Assembly (NCBI RefSeq): GCF_014201875.1
Contig: NZ_JACHFL010000018.1
Location: 36,011-100,010, forward strand
DNA length: 64,000 bases
Source of the DNA: Deinococcus humi
Lineage (GTDB): Bacteria > Deinococcota > Deinococci > Deinococcales > Deinococcaceae
Direction of reading: 5' to 3'
Of the stretch, positions 54,948 through 63,979 are shown piece by piece. Numbering within the stretch: position 1 is the first letter of the stretch; every line of letters starts with the position of its first letter. The notes beneath the pieces were generated by a model that did not search any database, was not told the DNA's origin, and saw only the letters and a program-made list of their open reading frames with translations. The translations under genes were made by a program, and so were the position numbers.

Positions 54948-54965
54948 TACTTAGATGACTAACTA
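54948..54965. promoter_or_regulatory. HucR-type operator candidate
   Basis: TACTTAGATGACTAACTA is an 18-base imperfect palindrome: two eight-base half-sites (TACTTAGA and, in reverse complement, TAGTTAGT; six of eight match) separated by TG. That is the architecture described for hucO, the site of the MarR-family urate sensor HucR in D. radiodurans. It lies 41 bases upstream of the uraD start. Confidence 0.55.
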
Positions 54966-55198
54966 TTGGACTCCCGTATCTTACGGATTCGTAGCGGGGG
55001 TGTCAAGCCGGAGCCTTCTTGAGAGGTTTAGAGCGGACGTGCGGCGCGCCTGGGCTGAAGGGAAGCCACCCACGCCGCTGCTTCTCATCATGCGACTGTC
55101 CTCGGCCTACTTTTCTTGAGTGTGGTCATGTTAACCTGTAGAGCGGAGGCCCGGCACCTGCTGCCCTGAAATAAAAGGTGCCCGGCGGAATACGACAC
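54966..55198. other. Divergent promoter region of dnaJ and the urate operon
   Basis: A second palindrome, CCGTA-TCT-TACGG at 54974-54986, is adjacent to the HucR-like site. For dnaJ, TTGAGT at 55116-55121 and TAGAGC at 55139-55144 are 17 bases apart. No CIRCE element was found, and no gene is visible here. Confidence 0.45.
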
Positions 55199-56320
55199 AT
55201 GGATTATTACGAACTGCTGGGCGTGACCAGGACTTCAAGCGCCGACGAAATCAAATCTGCCTACCGCAAACTGGCCCTCAAGTACCACCCGGATCGCAAC
55301 AAGGAAGACGGCGCGCACGAGAAATTCGCGCAGATCAGTGAGGCCTACTCGGTGCTGTCTGACACCGAGAAACGCGCGCACTACGACCGCTTCGGCTCGG
55401 CCCCCGGTGCGGGGATGCCCGGCGGCGATCCGTTCGGTGGCATGGGCGGTGCGGGCTTTGACCCGATGGACATCTTCGAGCAGCTCTTCGGCGGGATGGC
55501 CGGTGGGCGTGGGCGGCGTGGCCCGGCCCGCGGCGATGACCTGGAAACCGAAGTTCAGGTCACGCTGCTGCAGGCGCGTGCGGGCGAGGAGGTCGAGGTG
55601 GTCGTAGACCGCCTGACCGAGTGTGAACACTGCCACGGCAGCAAGACCGAACCCGGCGGCAAGCCTCCCAAGGCCTGCCCCACCTGCTCTGGTGTTGGAG
55701 CGGTGCGGGCCCAGGCCCGCACGATCTTCGGCGTGGTGGAGACCCAGCAGCCCTGCCCCACTTGCCGGGGCGAGGGCCAGATCATCCAGGACCCCTGCAC
55801 CGTCTGCAAGGGACGCGGGCGTACCCTCAAGGCAGAAAAGGTAGGCGTCAAGCTGCCGCGCGGCATCGATGAGGGCTACCGCATCCGGGTCTCGGGCATG
55901 GGCAACGAGGGGCCGGGGGGCAACGGTGATCTTTACGTGCACATTGAGATGGAAAGTCATCCTGAATTGCGCCGCGAGCAGGAACACCTGATCTACGCGG
56001 CCAGAATCGGGTTTGCTAAGGCGGCTCTGGGCGGCCACGTCACAGTGCCCACACTGGACGGTGAGCAGGTGGTGGAGGTCAAGCCCGGCACCCAGCATGG
56101 CGAGTTGCACCGCCTGACCGGTCAGGGCATGCCCCGCTTGCAGGGACGCGGCAGCGGTGACCTGATTGTGGAATATGACGTGACTGTGCCGAAGCCTAAG
56201 GAGCTGACTCCCGAAGCCCGCGAGGCGTTGCTGGCCTACGCCCGCGCGGTGGGCGATGAGGTCAACGAGAAACACGAAGGCTTTTTCGACAAGGTAGGTA
56301 AGATTTTCCGGGGCGACTGA
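55199..56320 (+). CDS. dnaJ: Chaperone DnaJ
   Basis: A 373-residue type I J-protein. It has an N-terminal J domain with the HPD motif in '[12 protein letters not shown]', a Gly/Phe-rich linker (residues about 72-105), and a zinc-binding domain with four CXXCXG repeats: [23 protein letters not shown] and CTVCKGRG. The C-terminal substrate-binding domains complete it. It stimulates DnaK. The ATG at 55199 precedes the standard MDYYELLGV; a GTG/ATG earlier at 55178 is not needed. dnaK and grpE are not nearby. Confidence 0.94.
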   Translation: MDYYELLGVTRTSSADEIKSAYRKLALKYHPDRNKEDGAHEKFAQISEAYSVLSDTEKRAHYDRFGSAPGAGMPGGDPFGGMGGAGFDPMDIFEQLFGGMAGGRGRRGPARGDDLETEVQVTLLQARAGEEVEVVVDRLTECEHCHGSKTEPGGKPPKACPTCSGVGAVRAQARTIFGVVETQQPCPTCRGEGQIIQDPCTVCKGRGRTLKAEKVGVKLPRGIDEGYRIRVSGMGNEGPGGNGDLYVHIEMESHPELRREQEHLIYAARIGFAKAALGGHVTVPTLDGEQVVEVKPGTQHGELHRLTGQGMPRLQGRGSGDLIVEYDVTVPKPKELTPEAREALLAYARAVGDEVNEKHEGFFDKVGKIFRGD

Positions 56321-56340
56321 ACGTCTGACTTTTCGGTCCC

Positions 56341-56368
56341 GACCCTGGGCATTGGCCTGGGGTCTTTT
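56341..56368 (+). terminator. dnaJ terminator
   Basis: GACCCTGGGC and GCCTGGGGTC form a ten-base-pair stem (two G-T pairs) around ATTG, followed by TTTTT. Confidence 0.8.
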
Positions 56369-56407
56369 TGCTGATTGTGGGGCTATCGGCATGCTCCCCG
56401 AGTCCAC

Positions 56408-56698
56408 ATGAGGAGGCCCGTTATCCATCCGTCAGTCGCGGGCGGCAACCTGCCGGGTCTGGGCGCGCACCACTCCAGCAGCCTGGCCTCTGCCTTCCAG
56501 AGCAAGGTGGACAACCTGACCGATGCCATTGACTTCACGCCCGCACAGCGTCAGCTCTTGGATGCATTCAGCTGAGTAGACCTTCGATCCGGCCCAGAAC
56601 AACATGCAGGTGTTCAGGCTGAATGGAGTTCAGTCAAGCATCCTGTTTCCCAATGACTATCGCTACAGTTTCTGGCCGCCGCTGGACTTGTAGAGCGG
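56408..56698 (+). pseudogene. Remnants of one or two decayed genes
   Basis: Two short coding-like stretches lie in different plus-strand frames. The first, 56408-56575, could encode 55 residues and ends TDAIDFTPAQRQLLDAFS. The second, from about 56580 to the TAG at 56696-56698, reads TFDPAQNNMQVFRLNGVQ then PNDYRYSFWPPLDL, and has no good start. Both have codon use like real genes, but neither has a ribosome-binding site at a sensible distance or a recognisable family. Decay of a larger gene is the simplest reading. Confidence 0.4.
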
Positions 56699-56720
56699 GC
56701 AATGGGGGGGCAGAACGGAA

Positions 56721-57737
56721 TTACCAGCGAACGGGGAGCCCCGTCCGCGCGCTCTCGTAGCCGCCCAGCACCAGCCTCACACTTTCTCGGCCATCCTCGC
56801 CGGTACACACCACAGGCGTGCCCTGCTGAATGCTCTGCACAAAGGCCACGACGCCGCGCATATGGGCGTTGTCTGACGTGGCGAAGTCATACCACGTCTC
56901 GTCGGTCTGGCCCCACTGGCTGTAGCCGAATTCGCGGTTGACAAAGCGCAGGCGCGGTTTGCCCAGGCGGTTGCTGCATTCCAACGCGCCCTCGGTGCCG
57001 TAGACGGCGAAACTTTCCTCCCAGCCCGTCGCCGTCCACGCGTTCTCCACACTGGCGAACGCGCCGCTGCGAAATTCCAGGTTGGACACGCTGGTGTCCT
57101 CCACCTCAATGTCGAACTTCAGCGTGCCCATGCGGGCGTAGATACTGCTCACGTCGCCGCCGAGGTGCCGCGCTAGATCCATCATGTGACAGCCGTTGTC
57201 CAGCAGTGTGCCGCCGCCCGACGCCGCCAGACTGCCGAAAGCCCCCCGCACCTCTGGGGCACCGCCCCAATCGTGGGCCTGCCGCAGGCGCATAAAGGTC
57301 ACTCGCCCGATACGGCCCTCGTCAATCAGGCGCTTGGCCGTCTGCACAGGCGGACTGGAACGCAGGTGGTGTCCGGTCTGGAGGATGGCCCCGCCTTCCC
57401 GCGCCGCAGCGATCATCTCGTCGCAGGCAGCCAGATCCAGGGACAGCGGTTTCTCGCACAGGACGTGAATGCCGCGCCGCAGAGCCGCCAGGGCCGCAGG
57501 CGCATGGAAGGCGTTGGGCGTGCAGATACTTACCGCCTGCACCTCCCCACCCTCCAGCATCGCCATAAAATCGGCGTAGCCGCGCGCGTTCCACTCGGTT
57601 TCGCGTCGGGAGCGGGTCTCGGGATGTGGCTCGGCGAAGGCCGCCAGGTGCGCCCCCGCGTGCCGGTAGCCCTCGAAGTGCCGCTGCGAGATGGCCCCCG
57701 CGCCGATGATACCGACATTCAAAGGAGCGTCTGTCAC
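56721..57737 (-). CDS. Gfo/Idh/MocA-family oxidoreductase
   Basis: A 338-residue dehydrogenase with Rossmann motif '[17 protein letters not shown]', '[33 protein letters not shown]' (catalytic Lys in EKP), and a C-terminal domain with '[20 protein letters not shown]'. Its GTG start at 57737 overlaps the end of the ThuA gene (GTGA). The close pairing with a ThuA-domain gene is common in bacterial sugar and inositol-type catabolic loci. Substrate unknown. Confidence 0.87.
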   Translation of the reverse strand: MTDAPLNVGIIGAGAISQRHFEGYRHAGAHLAAFAEPHPETRSRRETEWNARGYADFMAMLEGGEVQAVSICTPNAFHAPAALAALRRGIHVLCEKPLSLDLAACDEMIAAAREGGAILQTGHHLRSSPPVQTAKRLIDEGRIGRVTFMRLRQAHDWGGAPEVRGAFGSLAASGGGTLLDNGCHMMDLARHLGGDVSSIYARMGTLKFDIEVEDTSVSNLEFRSGAFASVENAWTATGWEESFAVYGTEGALECSNRLGKPRLRFVNREFGYSQWGQTDETWYDFATSDNAHMRGVVAFVQSIQQGTPVVCTGEDGRESVRLVLGGYESARTGLPVRW

Positions 57738-58468
57738 AGCTTTTCCAGGGGCTGTGGCCGGTGCCCGAACGAGCGTGGCGCGCTGGCTGTGGGGGCGGCC
57801 CAGCGGGCGGCGTTGGCGATCACCTGCTGAATTTGCGCGTGGTGGTACGTCGGGAAGGTTTCGTGGCCGGGCCGGAAGTAGAAGATCTTGCCGCTGCCGC
57901 GCGTGAACGTGCAGCCGCTCCTGAAAACCTCGCCGCCCGCGAACCAGCTCACGAAGACCAGCTCTTCGGGCACCGGGATGTCAAAGTGCTCACCGTACAT
58001 CTCCTCGTGCTCCAGCTCGATCATTTCGCCCACGCCCTGTGCAACGGGATGGGCAGGGTTGACCACCCACAGCCGCTCCTTCTCGCCCACCTCGCGCCAC
58101 TTCAGGTCACAGCCGGTGCCCATCAGCGTCTTGAAGGGCTTGCTGAAATGCCCCGAGTGCAACACGATCAGTCCCATCCCGTCCAGCACGCGGGCCACCA
58201 CTTTCGCGGCGACATCGTCCGACACGTCGCCGTGCGCCTTATGGCCCCACCACAGCAGGACATCGGTGCTGGCCAGAACCTCGTCATTCAGGCCGTGTTC
58301 CGGCTGATCCAGGGTGGCTGTCCGAACCCCCTCAAAGCCGTGTGCCCGTAACCCGTCGGCGATCACGGTGTGAATGCCGTTCGGATAGTGAACACTGACC
58401 TTGGGGTTTTCCAGCTCGTGGCGGTACTCGTTCCAGACGGTCAGGCGCGGTGAGGAGGATAGGGTCAT
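57734..58468 (-). CDS. ThuA-domain protein
   Basis: A 244-residue ThuA-like protein with a flavodoxin-related glutamine amidotransferase fold. Visible blocks are '[14 protein letters not shown]', '[18 protein letters not shown]' (here TDVLLWW), '[15 protein letters not shown]' and '[15 protein letters not shown]'. The name comes from trehalose utilization in rhizobia, where ThuA with a Gfo-type ThuB partner acts on keto-sugars. The two-gene pair here recalls that arrangement, though trehalose itself is not shown to be the substrate. Confidence 0.85.
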   Translation of the reverse strand: MTLSSSPRLTVWNEYRHELENPKVSVHYPNGIHTVIADGLRAHGFEGVRTATLDQPEHGLNDEVLASTDVLLWWGHKAHGDVSDDVAAKVVARVLDGMGLIVLHSGHFSKPFKTLMGTGCDLKWREVGEKERLWVVNPAHPVAQGVGEMIELEHEEMYGEHFDIPVPEELVFVSWFAGGEVFRSGCTFTRGSGKIFYFRPGHETFPTYHHAQIQQVIANAARWAAPTASAPRSFGHRPQPLEKL

Positions 58469-58550
58469 AGCAACACTGACTGTAGCGCGCGCTGGGAGTG
58501 GACTGCGGCCTCTGGTCTTTCCATTAATGTCCGGATCCTGCGCATTGACC

Positions 58551-59654
58551 CTACTCAGGTTGGGCTGAAAAACGCAGCTGGGTTTGCGTGTGGTAACGCT
58601 GGGTGGGCTGCACGATGCTTGATCCCGTTCCGAGACGGTCGAGCAGGGGCTGATTCACCGCGTCGGGGGCCTGCTGTGTTTCCAGGCAGACGGCTGACCG
58701 CCAGCCGTAGCGCGCCCCGTCCCAGCCGACCATCTGTCCGCTCAGGAAGTTGCCGCTGTAGAGCTGCACCCCGTTCTCCGTGGTCCAGATCTCCATCTGG
58801 CGTCCGCTCACGGGATCGTGAAGCGTCCCGGCGTGGCGCAACTCGCCCCCGACATCGGGAAGGACGAAGTGATGATCGTAGCCTCCTGTCCGCTGAAACT
58901 GCTGATCCTCGACCTCAATATCCTGACCCAGCGGTTTGGCCGTGCGGAAGTCGAAGGGCGTTCCCGCCACGGTCCTCAGTGCCTCTGGAATCGCGGTATC
59001 GTCCACTGCCAGAAACTGCTCAGCGGCCAGGGTCAGGGTTTGTCCCAGAACACTCCCCGCGCCCCCGTCGGCCAGATTCCAGTACGCGTGATTGGTCATG
59101 CTGATCGGGGTGGGCGCGTCGGGTTCGGCCCAGCAGTCCAGCGTCAGCACCCCGTCGTCGCTCAGGGTGTAACGGGCGGTCACGTCCACAGCCCCTGGAT
59201 AGCCCTCCTCACCGTCCGGGCTGCGGTAACGGAAGACCACACCGCGCACACCGCCCTCCTCGTCGGGCAGTGCCTCTCCCTGCCAGCGCACGGCATGGAA
59301 GCCGCCAGGCCCACCGTGCAGATGGTTGGGTGCGTTGTTGATCGCCAGTTGGTACGCCTCGCCTTCCAGCTCAAAGCGTCCGCGCGCGATCCGGTTGGCG
59401 ACCCGGCCAATCGTCGCGCCGAAGTACAGGGCGTCGTCCTGCTCCAGGTAGGCCTCCAGATCGGGGTGGCCCAGGAGCACGTCGCCCGGCCGGCCGTGGC
59501 GATCCGGCACCTGCACCCGCAGCAGCCGCGCGCCGTACTCACCCAGCGTGACAGTCAGGCCGTTCGCGGCGCGCAGCACGAAAAGCTGAACGTCCTGGCC
59601 GTCCGGCAGCGTTCCCCAATGCCGCGTCTCAAGGTCAGTGATGGAGGACATCAT
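58551..59654 (-). CDS. galM: Aldose 1-epimerase
   Basis: A 367-residue mutarotase interconverting alpha and beta hexoses. The family's '[18 protein letters not shown]', '[15 protein letters not shown]' (substrate His), '[10 protein letters not shown]' (catalytic His) and the closing Glu in '[13 protein letters not shown]' are all present. The start at 59654 overlaps the stop of the ArsC-like gene as ATGA and has GGAGG four bases upstream; the next ATG at 59651 is also possible. It is co-transcribed with the ArsC-like gene. Confidence 0.9.
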   Translation of the reverse strand: MMSSITDLETRHWGTLPDGQDVQLFVLRAANGLTVTLGEYGARLLRVQVPDRHGRPGDVLLGHPDLEAYLEQDDALYFGATIGRVANRIARGRFELEGEAYQLAINNAPNHLHGGPGGFHAVRWQGEALPDEEGGVRGVVFRYRSPDGEEGYPGAVDVTARYTLSDDGVLTLDCWAEPDAPTPISMTNHAYWNLADGGAGSVLGQTLTLAAEQFLAVDDTAIPEALRTVAGTPFDFRTAKPLGQDIEVEDQQFQRTGGYDHHFVLPDVGGELRHAGTLHDPVSGRQMEIWTTENGVQLYSGNFLSGQMVGWDGARYGWRSAVCLETQQAPDAVNQPLLDRLGTGSSIVQPTQRYHTQTQLRFSAQPE

Positions 59655-60010
59655 TCCACCTCCAGCATGGCTTTCCAAAGGTCCAGGTCCTCGCCCACGC
59701 TCAGCACCTTGCCGCCGCGCACCAGCGGTAGCCGCAGCAACTCGGGTGTCTCGATGACCTTGGCAATAATGCCGTCTTCAGTGGTTCTCAGGTAGGCCAG
59801 ATTGCTGCGCTCATAGGCTTTGCCTTCCAGATCCAGCAGGGCGTTCAGGCCGAATTTCTGCACAAAACGCGTCAGTTCTCCCTTTGCCAGAGGGCGCTGC
59901 GTCAAATCCACAAAATGAATCTTGATCTTGCGCTCCTTGAAAAACCGCTCGGCGGAGCGGGTTTCCTTGCTTTTCCGGGTGCCGAAGACCTGAACCTGGG
60001 GAGCATTCAT
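59651..60010 (-). CDS. ArsC/Spx-family protein lacking cysteine
   Basis: A 119-residue protein with the ArsC/Spx/YffB fold: 'VQVFGTRKSKETRSAERFFKE' at the N-terminus, 'LTRFVQKFGLNALLD' and the 'PLLRLPLVRGGKVLSVGED' C-terminal block (here ELLRLPLVRGG). The position of the catalytic cysteine in GT-x-x-C-x-x-T is serine (Ser14), and the protein has no cysteine anywhere, so it cannot act as a classic thiol-based arsenate reductase or redox sensor. A TACACT -10 box at 60018-60023 lies seven bases before the ATG. It precedes galM. Confidence 0.8.
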   Translation of the reverse strand: MNAPQVQVFGTRKSKETRSAERFFKERKIKIHFVDLTQRPLAKGELTRFVQKFGLNALLDLEGKAYERSNLAYLRTTEDGIIAKVIETPELLRLPLVRGGKVLSVGEDLDLWKAMLEVE

Positions 60011-60072
60011 AGGAGAAAGTGTAGACGTAAAATTCGCGCCTGCGTCTTCCGGTCGCGTTCTATTCTGACAAC

Positions 60073-60735
60073 GTGAAGGCCCGTCTCTTTGTCCCATTCA
60101 TCATTGCCGCCCTCTTCTGTCCGGTTTCGGGAGCGCAAACGCTGCCGCCCGAGGCGTCCAGCCTCACGTTGACCTCGGAAGGACTGCTGAGACTGACCAC
60201 ATCTATCGACAGGGCGGTGCCGCTGTACTGGCGTGACTGGATACAGCGCTTCGCTATCGGAAAGGTCAAGCCGGATGGCACCCTGGATCTCCGAATCGAA
60301 TCGCTGGTCAGGGCCAGGGTACGTATGGGCTCGCTGATAGACTGGAAGGCCACCCATGGGCGCAACTGCGATGTGCAGTGCAGGACCTGAACGTTGAGCA
60401 AGATGCCAGGGTGCAGTCGCTGGGTGCGCCGGAATACGACGTGCCGGGCCAGCGATATCTCGTGCGTCCGGAAATGGCTGTCAGGAATCCGGACGGCACC
60501 ATTATGCTTAAGTACCTGCTCTTTGTGTATGCCGAGAGTGCCGGGCGGCTATCCGGAACCTTAGGGTGCGGGGGAGAGATCACCCCCTAGGACATGACCC
60601 TGCACCCTGGATGGAACGCGGTGGACGAAACTCAGAGCCTGGGCACCGATGATCAGTTCGGCCCCACGAGGTATGACAACGCGCGCCCCCTTCTGAACTA
60701 CACCGGTCCCTGGACTTCCTTCAAACAGAAGTAGA
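60073..60735 (+). pseudogene. Disrupted gene for an exported hypothetical protein
   Basis: The 5' part (GTG at 60073 to TGA at 60390) encodes a signal peptide (FVPFIIAALFCPVSGAQ) and about 80 further residues. A second frame takes over at about 60378 (MQDLNVEQDARVQSLG...), giving 70 residues to a TAG at 60588-60590. The same frame then continues without interruption (DMTLHPGWNAVDETQSLG to GPWTSFKQK) to a TAG at 60733-60735. One frameshift and one in-frame stop would rejoin a secreted protein of about 220 residues. Two or three small separate genes are the alternative. TATTCT at 60061-60066, six bases before the GTG, shows an intact leaderless promoter. The family is not recognised. Confidence 0.6.
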
Positions 60736-60752
60736 GCGGAGACGAGGGCAAA

Positions 60753-61748
60753 TCAGTTGGTGTAAAACCCCATCTCTCCGTCTGGGCCGCCCATCGGCAG
60801 CCCCAGATGGTCATAGGCGTGCGCTGTCGCCACACGTCCGCGCGGCGTGCGTTTGATAAAGCCCAGCTGGATCAGGTAAGGCTCGTATACATCTTCCAGG
60901 GTCAGTGCATCTTCCGAAATAGCGGTGGCCAGGGTGTCCACCCCGACTGGCCCACCTGCAAAGCGGTGAATCAGCGTTTCCAGATACTTCTTGTCGCGGT
61001 CGTCCAGCCCCGCCGCGTCCAGCCCCAGTTTGTCCAGGGCGCTGTAAGAGCGCTCCAGCTCAATGGTGCTTTCCCCGGCCACCTCGGCATAATCGCGGAC
61101 CCGGCGCAGCAGTCGTTTGGCAATTCGCATAGTCCCCCGCGAACGTGCGCCGATTTCCAGTGCGGCTTCCTCCTGCAACCCGAACCCCAGCAGCCGGGCG
61201 TCACGCAGCAGGTTGGTGGCGATTTCCTCCGAGGTGTAATACTCCAGGTGTTCAATGATGCCGAAGCGCGAACGCATAGGCGCACTGATCAGGCCGGGGC
61301 GCGTCGTGGCACCTACCAGCGTGAAACGTGGCAGCGGTAATTCGATGGTGCGCGCCGCCGGTCCCTGCCCCAGCACGATGTCCAGCTTGAAATCTTCCAT
61401 TGCCGGGTACAGGTGTTCTTCAGCGACGCGTCCCAGACGATGGATCTCGTCGATGAACAGCACGTCGCCCTCCTCCAGACTGTTGGTGAGGATGGCTGCC
61501 AGATCGCCTGGTTTTTCAATCGCTGGCCCGGAGGTCACGCGGATGTTCACTCCCAGTTCGGCGGCGATAATGTGCGCCAGCGTGGTCTTACCCAGCCCCG
61601 GAGGTCCAAACAGTAACGTATGGTCTAGCGCCTCCTTCCGACCTCTGGCAGCTTGAAGGTACACGGTCAACTTGTCCTTCAGTTTCTCCTGGCCCACGTA
61701 TTCAGTCAGCGATTTGGGACGCAGGGCGGCGTCGAGCGGTTCGGTCAT
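60753..61748 (-). CDS. ruvB: Holliday junction helicase RuvB
   Basis: A 331-residue AAA+ motor for branch migration. It begins '[18 protein letters not shown]', with Walker [10 protein letters not shown], Walker B FIDEIHRL, sensor 1 '[20 protein letters not shown]' and the C-terminal winged helix ending '[17 protein letters not shown]'. TAAACT at 61755-61760 is six bases before the ATG, and a 17-base palindrome lies immediately upstream. ruvA and ruvC are not in this window. Confidence 0.95.
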   Translation of the reverse strand: MTEPLDAALRPKSLTEYVGQEKLKDKLTVYLQAARGRKEALDHTLLFGPPGLGKTTLAHIIAAELGVNIRVTSGPAIEKPGDLAAILTNSLEEGDVLFIDEIHRLGRVAEEHLYPAMEDFKLDIVLGQGPAARTIELPLPRFTLVGATTRPGLISAPMRSRFGIIEHLEYYTSEEIATNLLRDARLLGFGLQEEAALEIGARSRGTMRIAKRLLRRVRDYAEVAGESTIELERSYSALDKLGLDAAGLDDRDKKYLETLIHRFAGGPVGVDTLATAISEDALTLEDVYEPYLIQLGFIKRTPRGRVATAHAYDHLGLPMGGPDGEMGFYTN

Positions 61749-61766
61749 GCCGATAGTTTAACCTAA

Positions 61767-61783
61767 TTTCGTTCTGAGCGAAA
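61767..61783. promoter_or_regulatory. RDRM-like palindrome upstream of ruvB
   Basis: TTTCGTTCTGAGCGAAA is a 17-base near-palindrome (seven of eight pairs match). It overlaps the region just upstream of the ruvB -10. Its length, symmetry and position fit the radiation/desiccation response motif bound by DdrO, but only about half of its bases match the RDRM consensus TTATGTCATTGACATAA. Confidence 0.35.
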
Positions 61784-61991
61784 CGGGGTAGGATGTTTCG
61801 GGTTCGGCAGAATGCAATGGGGATCGCCTCTCGCTGTCTAAGGGGATATTTTCCACGCTGCGCTGGCCCCATAGGTCGTGTCAGTGCGTTCCTGGCAGAG
61901 ATAGGCCGGTTGGCCTGCTTGGCGGCAAGCCTTAAGACTGATCGGTCCTGTTGCTCCCCTGAGCCCTGGCCCACGCACTATTCTGCCGGGC
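61784..61991. other. Divergent region between ruvB and the S4 gene
   Basis: The only clear signal in these 208 bases is the TATTCT -10 (61979-61984) of the plus-strand gene. GGTTGGCCTGCTTGGCGGCAAGCC at 61911-61934 has short inverted repeats but no T-tract. No gene was seen. Confidence 0.35.
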
Positions 61992-62690
61992 ATGAAGCAG
62001 AAACTGTCCACATTGGTGGCCCAGGCGCGCGGAGGCCGGGTGGTCCGCACCGGATTCATGGATGGCGACGAGATTGACCGCCGCCTATTGAACGACGAGG
62101 AGGTGCGCCACCGCATCGCTGGGGGCTTCGCTGATGCGCGTCGCGTGGTGCTCACCCTGCATCCGGCCCACATCCCAGAGGTCGACGCGGGCGTGACGGT
62201 GCTGCGCCTGACCCCCGCCCAGGCTGCCCCGGCCTGGGACGAGCAGGATTTTCTGGTGCAACTGCGCCGTCTAGAACTTAACGAGGAACAACTGGGCGAC
62301 GTGCGCGAGGAACGCGGCAGCTTCTTGATCGCCGCCACCGGCAAGGCCGCCCAGACCCTGGAAGCCCTGACGACGCTGGGCGGCCGCGACATTGAGGTAG
62401 AGGAGGTCGGCGAGACGGCGGGCCGGGGCAGCAAGACCCGCGAAGTCGTGGTTCCGTCCATGAGGGTCGATGTGGTGGGGGCCAAAGGTTTCGGCGTCAG
62501 CCGGGCCTATTTTCAGCAGGGTATTGACGGCGGAAAGGTCCGGCTTAACGGCGGCCCCGCCCGAGCCAGCAGTGACATCCGCGAGGGTGACAGCCTGAGT
62601 GCCGATGGCCTGGGCCGCATTGATTTCAAGCGTGTGGTCAATGAAACGCGGCGCGGCAACTACAAGGTGGAACTTGAAGTCCACAAGTAA
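61992..62690 (+). CDS. YlmH-like S4-domain RNA-binding protein
   Basis: A 232-residue protein. An N-terminal domain containing 'TGFMDGDEIDRRLLND' and 'HIPEVDAGVTVLRL' is followed by a C-terminal S4 domain with 'SMRVDVVGAKGFGVSRAYFQQGIDGGKVRLNGG' and 'IREGDSLSADGLGRI' (in parts). This layout is that of YlmH, a factor linked in Gram-positive bacteria to ribosome quality control and cell division. TATTCT at 61979-61984 lies seven bases before the ATG, so it is likely leaderless. Confidence 0.82.
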   Translation: MKQKLSTLVAQARGGRVVRTGFMDGDEIDRRLLNDEEVRHRIAGGFADARRVVLTLHPAHIPEVDAGVTVLRLTPAQAAPAWDEQDFLVQLRRLELNEEQLGDVREERGSFLIAATGKAAQTLEALTTLGGRDIEVEEVGETAGRGSKTREVVVPSMRVDVVGAKGFGVSRAYFQQGIDGGKVRLNGGPARASSDIREGDSLSADGLGRIDFKRVVNETRRGNYKVELEVHK

Positions 62691-62794
62691 TAGCGTGCGG
62701 GGTTTCCCCTCTAAGTGCTGTCTCTTGTGGCGGAGGCTTTCGATCAACCAACTGACGGCGCGGGCGTGCAAGCAAGAGCGGAGACGGCCCTGTC

Positions 62795-63808
62795 ATGATT
62801 GACCTGCTCGCCCGCAACCCTGCCCCCGACCCTGCGACGCTGACCGCCGAACTCATGCCCAGTGCCCGCTTTGAGGATGTTCGTTTTGGGACGTATCGGC
62901 CCAATGCCGAATATCCCAGTCAGGCTGCAGCGCGTGACAGCCTTCAGACTTTCGTTGACGTGGCGCAACCCAGGTCCGGCGGCCTGCGGTTCTTCCGTCG
63001 CCGCCGTCCTGAGGGTAGAGGTGTTTATCTGGACGGCGGCTTCGGCGTGGGTAAGACGCACCTGCTCGCTAGCGCCTACCACGCTTCGGACGGCACACGC
63101 GCCATCATGAGCTTCCAGGATTTGATGTATCTGATTGGCGCGCTGGGGATGAACCGCGCAGTAGACGCCTTCCGGAACCATGACCTGCTGCTGATTGACG
63201 AGTTCGAGCTGGACGATCCCGGCAATACCCATATGGCCAACACCTTTTTAGGTCAATTGATGCCGGGTGGAACGTCCGTGATCGCTACAAGCAACACCGA
63301 ACCCGGCGCGCTGGGTCAGGGCCGATTCAATGCGGGAGACTTCCAGCGCCAGATTCAGGGCATCGCCGAGCGGTTTGAGACGCGCCGGCTGGATGGCCCC
63401 GACTACCGCCAGCGAGGCACGCGGCCTGAGGATGTGTTTACAGCTGCGGAATACATAGGCTGGCAGGCCGCCCAGGACCCGGACACACTGGCCGTCCTGA
63501 GTCATCGTGACCTCAACCGTCACCTGCTGAAAATACATCCCAGCCGTTTCGCCGGGCTTCTGTCAGGCGTCAGCGCCGTGGGGGTGCTCGATCTGGTGCC
63601 AATGACGGATCAGAATGTCGCTCTGCGGTTCGTCCATTTCATCGACAAGCTCTACGACCTGGGTTTACCTGCCGTCTTTACAGGCGCGTCGCTCGGAACG
63701 CTTTTCAACGACACGTACCGCTATGGGGCCTACGCCAAGAAGTACAGTCGTTGCCTGTCACGCCTCTCCGAACTGTTGCGCGAGTCACGCCAGTCCACCG
63801 CATCTTAA
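62795..63808 (+). CDS. zapE: ZapE/AFG1-family ATPase
   Basis: A 337-residue AFG1-type ATPase. Walker A is GGFGVGKTHLL, Walker B is 'DLLLIDEFELDD', with 'VIATSNTEP' as sensor 1 and an arginine-rich region near the end ('ELLRESRQ'). ZapE proteins associate with the Z-ring in proteobacteria; here no cell-division genes are nearby, so the role rests on family membership. The ATG at 62795 is preceded by no strong ribosome-binding site, but there is no better start before the first conserved block. Confidence 0.82.
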   Translation: MIDLLARNPAPDPATLTAELMPSARFEDVRFGTYRPNAEYPSQAAARDSLQTFVDVAQPRSGGLRFFRRRRPEGRGVYLDGGFGVGKTHLLASAYHASDGTRAIMSFQDLMYLIGALGMNRAVDAFRNHDLLLIDEFELDDPGNTHMANTFLGQLMPGGTSVIATSNTEPGALGQGRFNAGDFQRQIQGIAERFETRRLDGPDYRQRGTRPEDVFTAAEYIGWQAAQDPDTLAVLSHRDLNRHLLKIHPSRFAGLLSGVSAVGVLDLVPMTDQNVALRFVHFIDKLYDLGLPAVFTGASLGTLFNDTYRYGAYAKKYSRCLSRLSELLRESRQSTAS

Positions 63809-63915
63809 AAATTGGGCGTGTGGGGAATTTGTTGTCTGAGCGCATCTTTCTGCTTGTCCTCCCATCAACTCGTGGGCGTCTCAGCGAGGATTGACGAAAG
63901 GTGAGTTGGGAGGTG
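63809..63915. other. Intergenic region after zapE
   Basis: There are no genes. A TTAAAAATT tract directly follows the zapE stop. No firm hairpin was identified. Confidence 0.3.

Positions 63916-63979
<64 letters not shown>

Noticed and set aside
55000..55198. CIRCE or HrcA operator before dnaJ
   Set aside because: The TTAGCACTC-N9-GAGTGCTAA pattern is absent.
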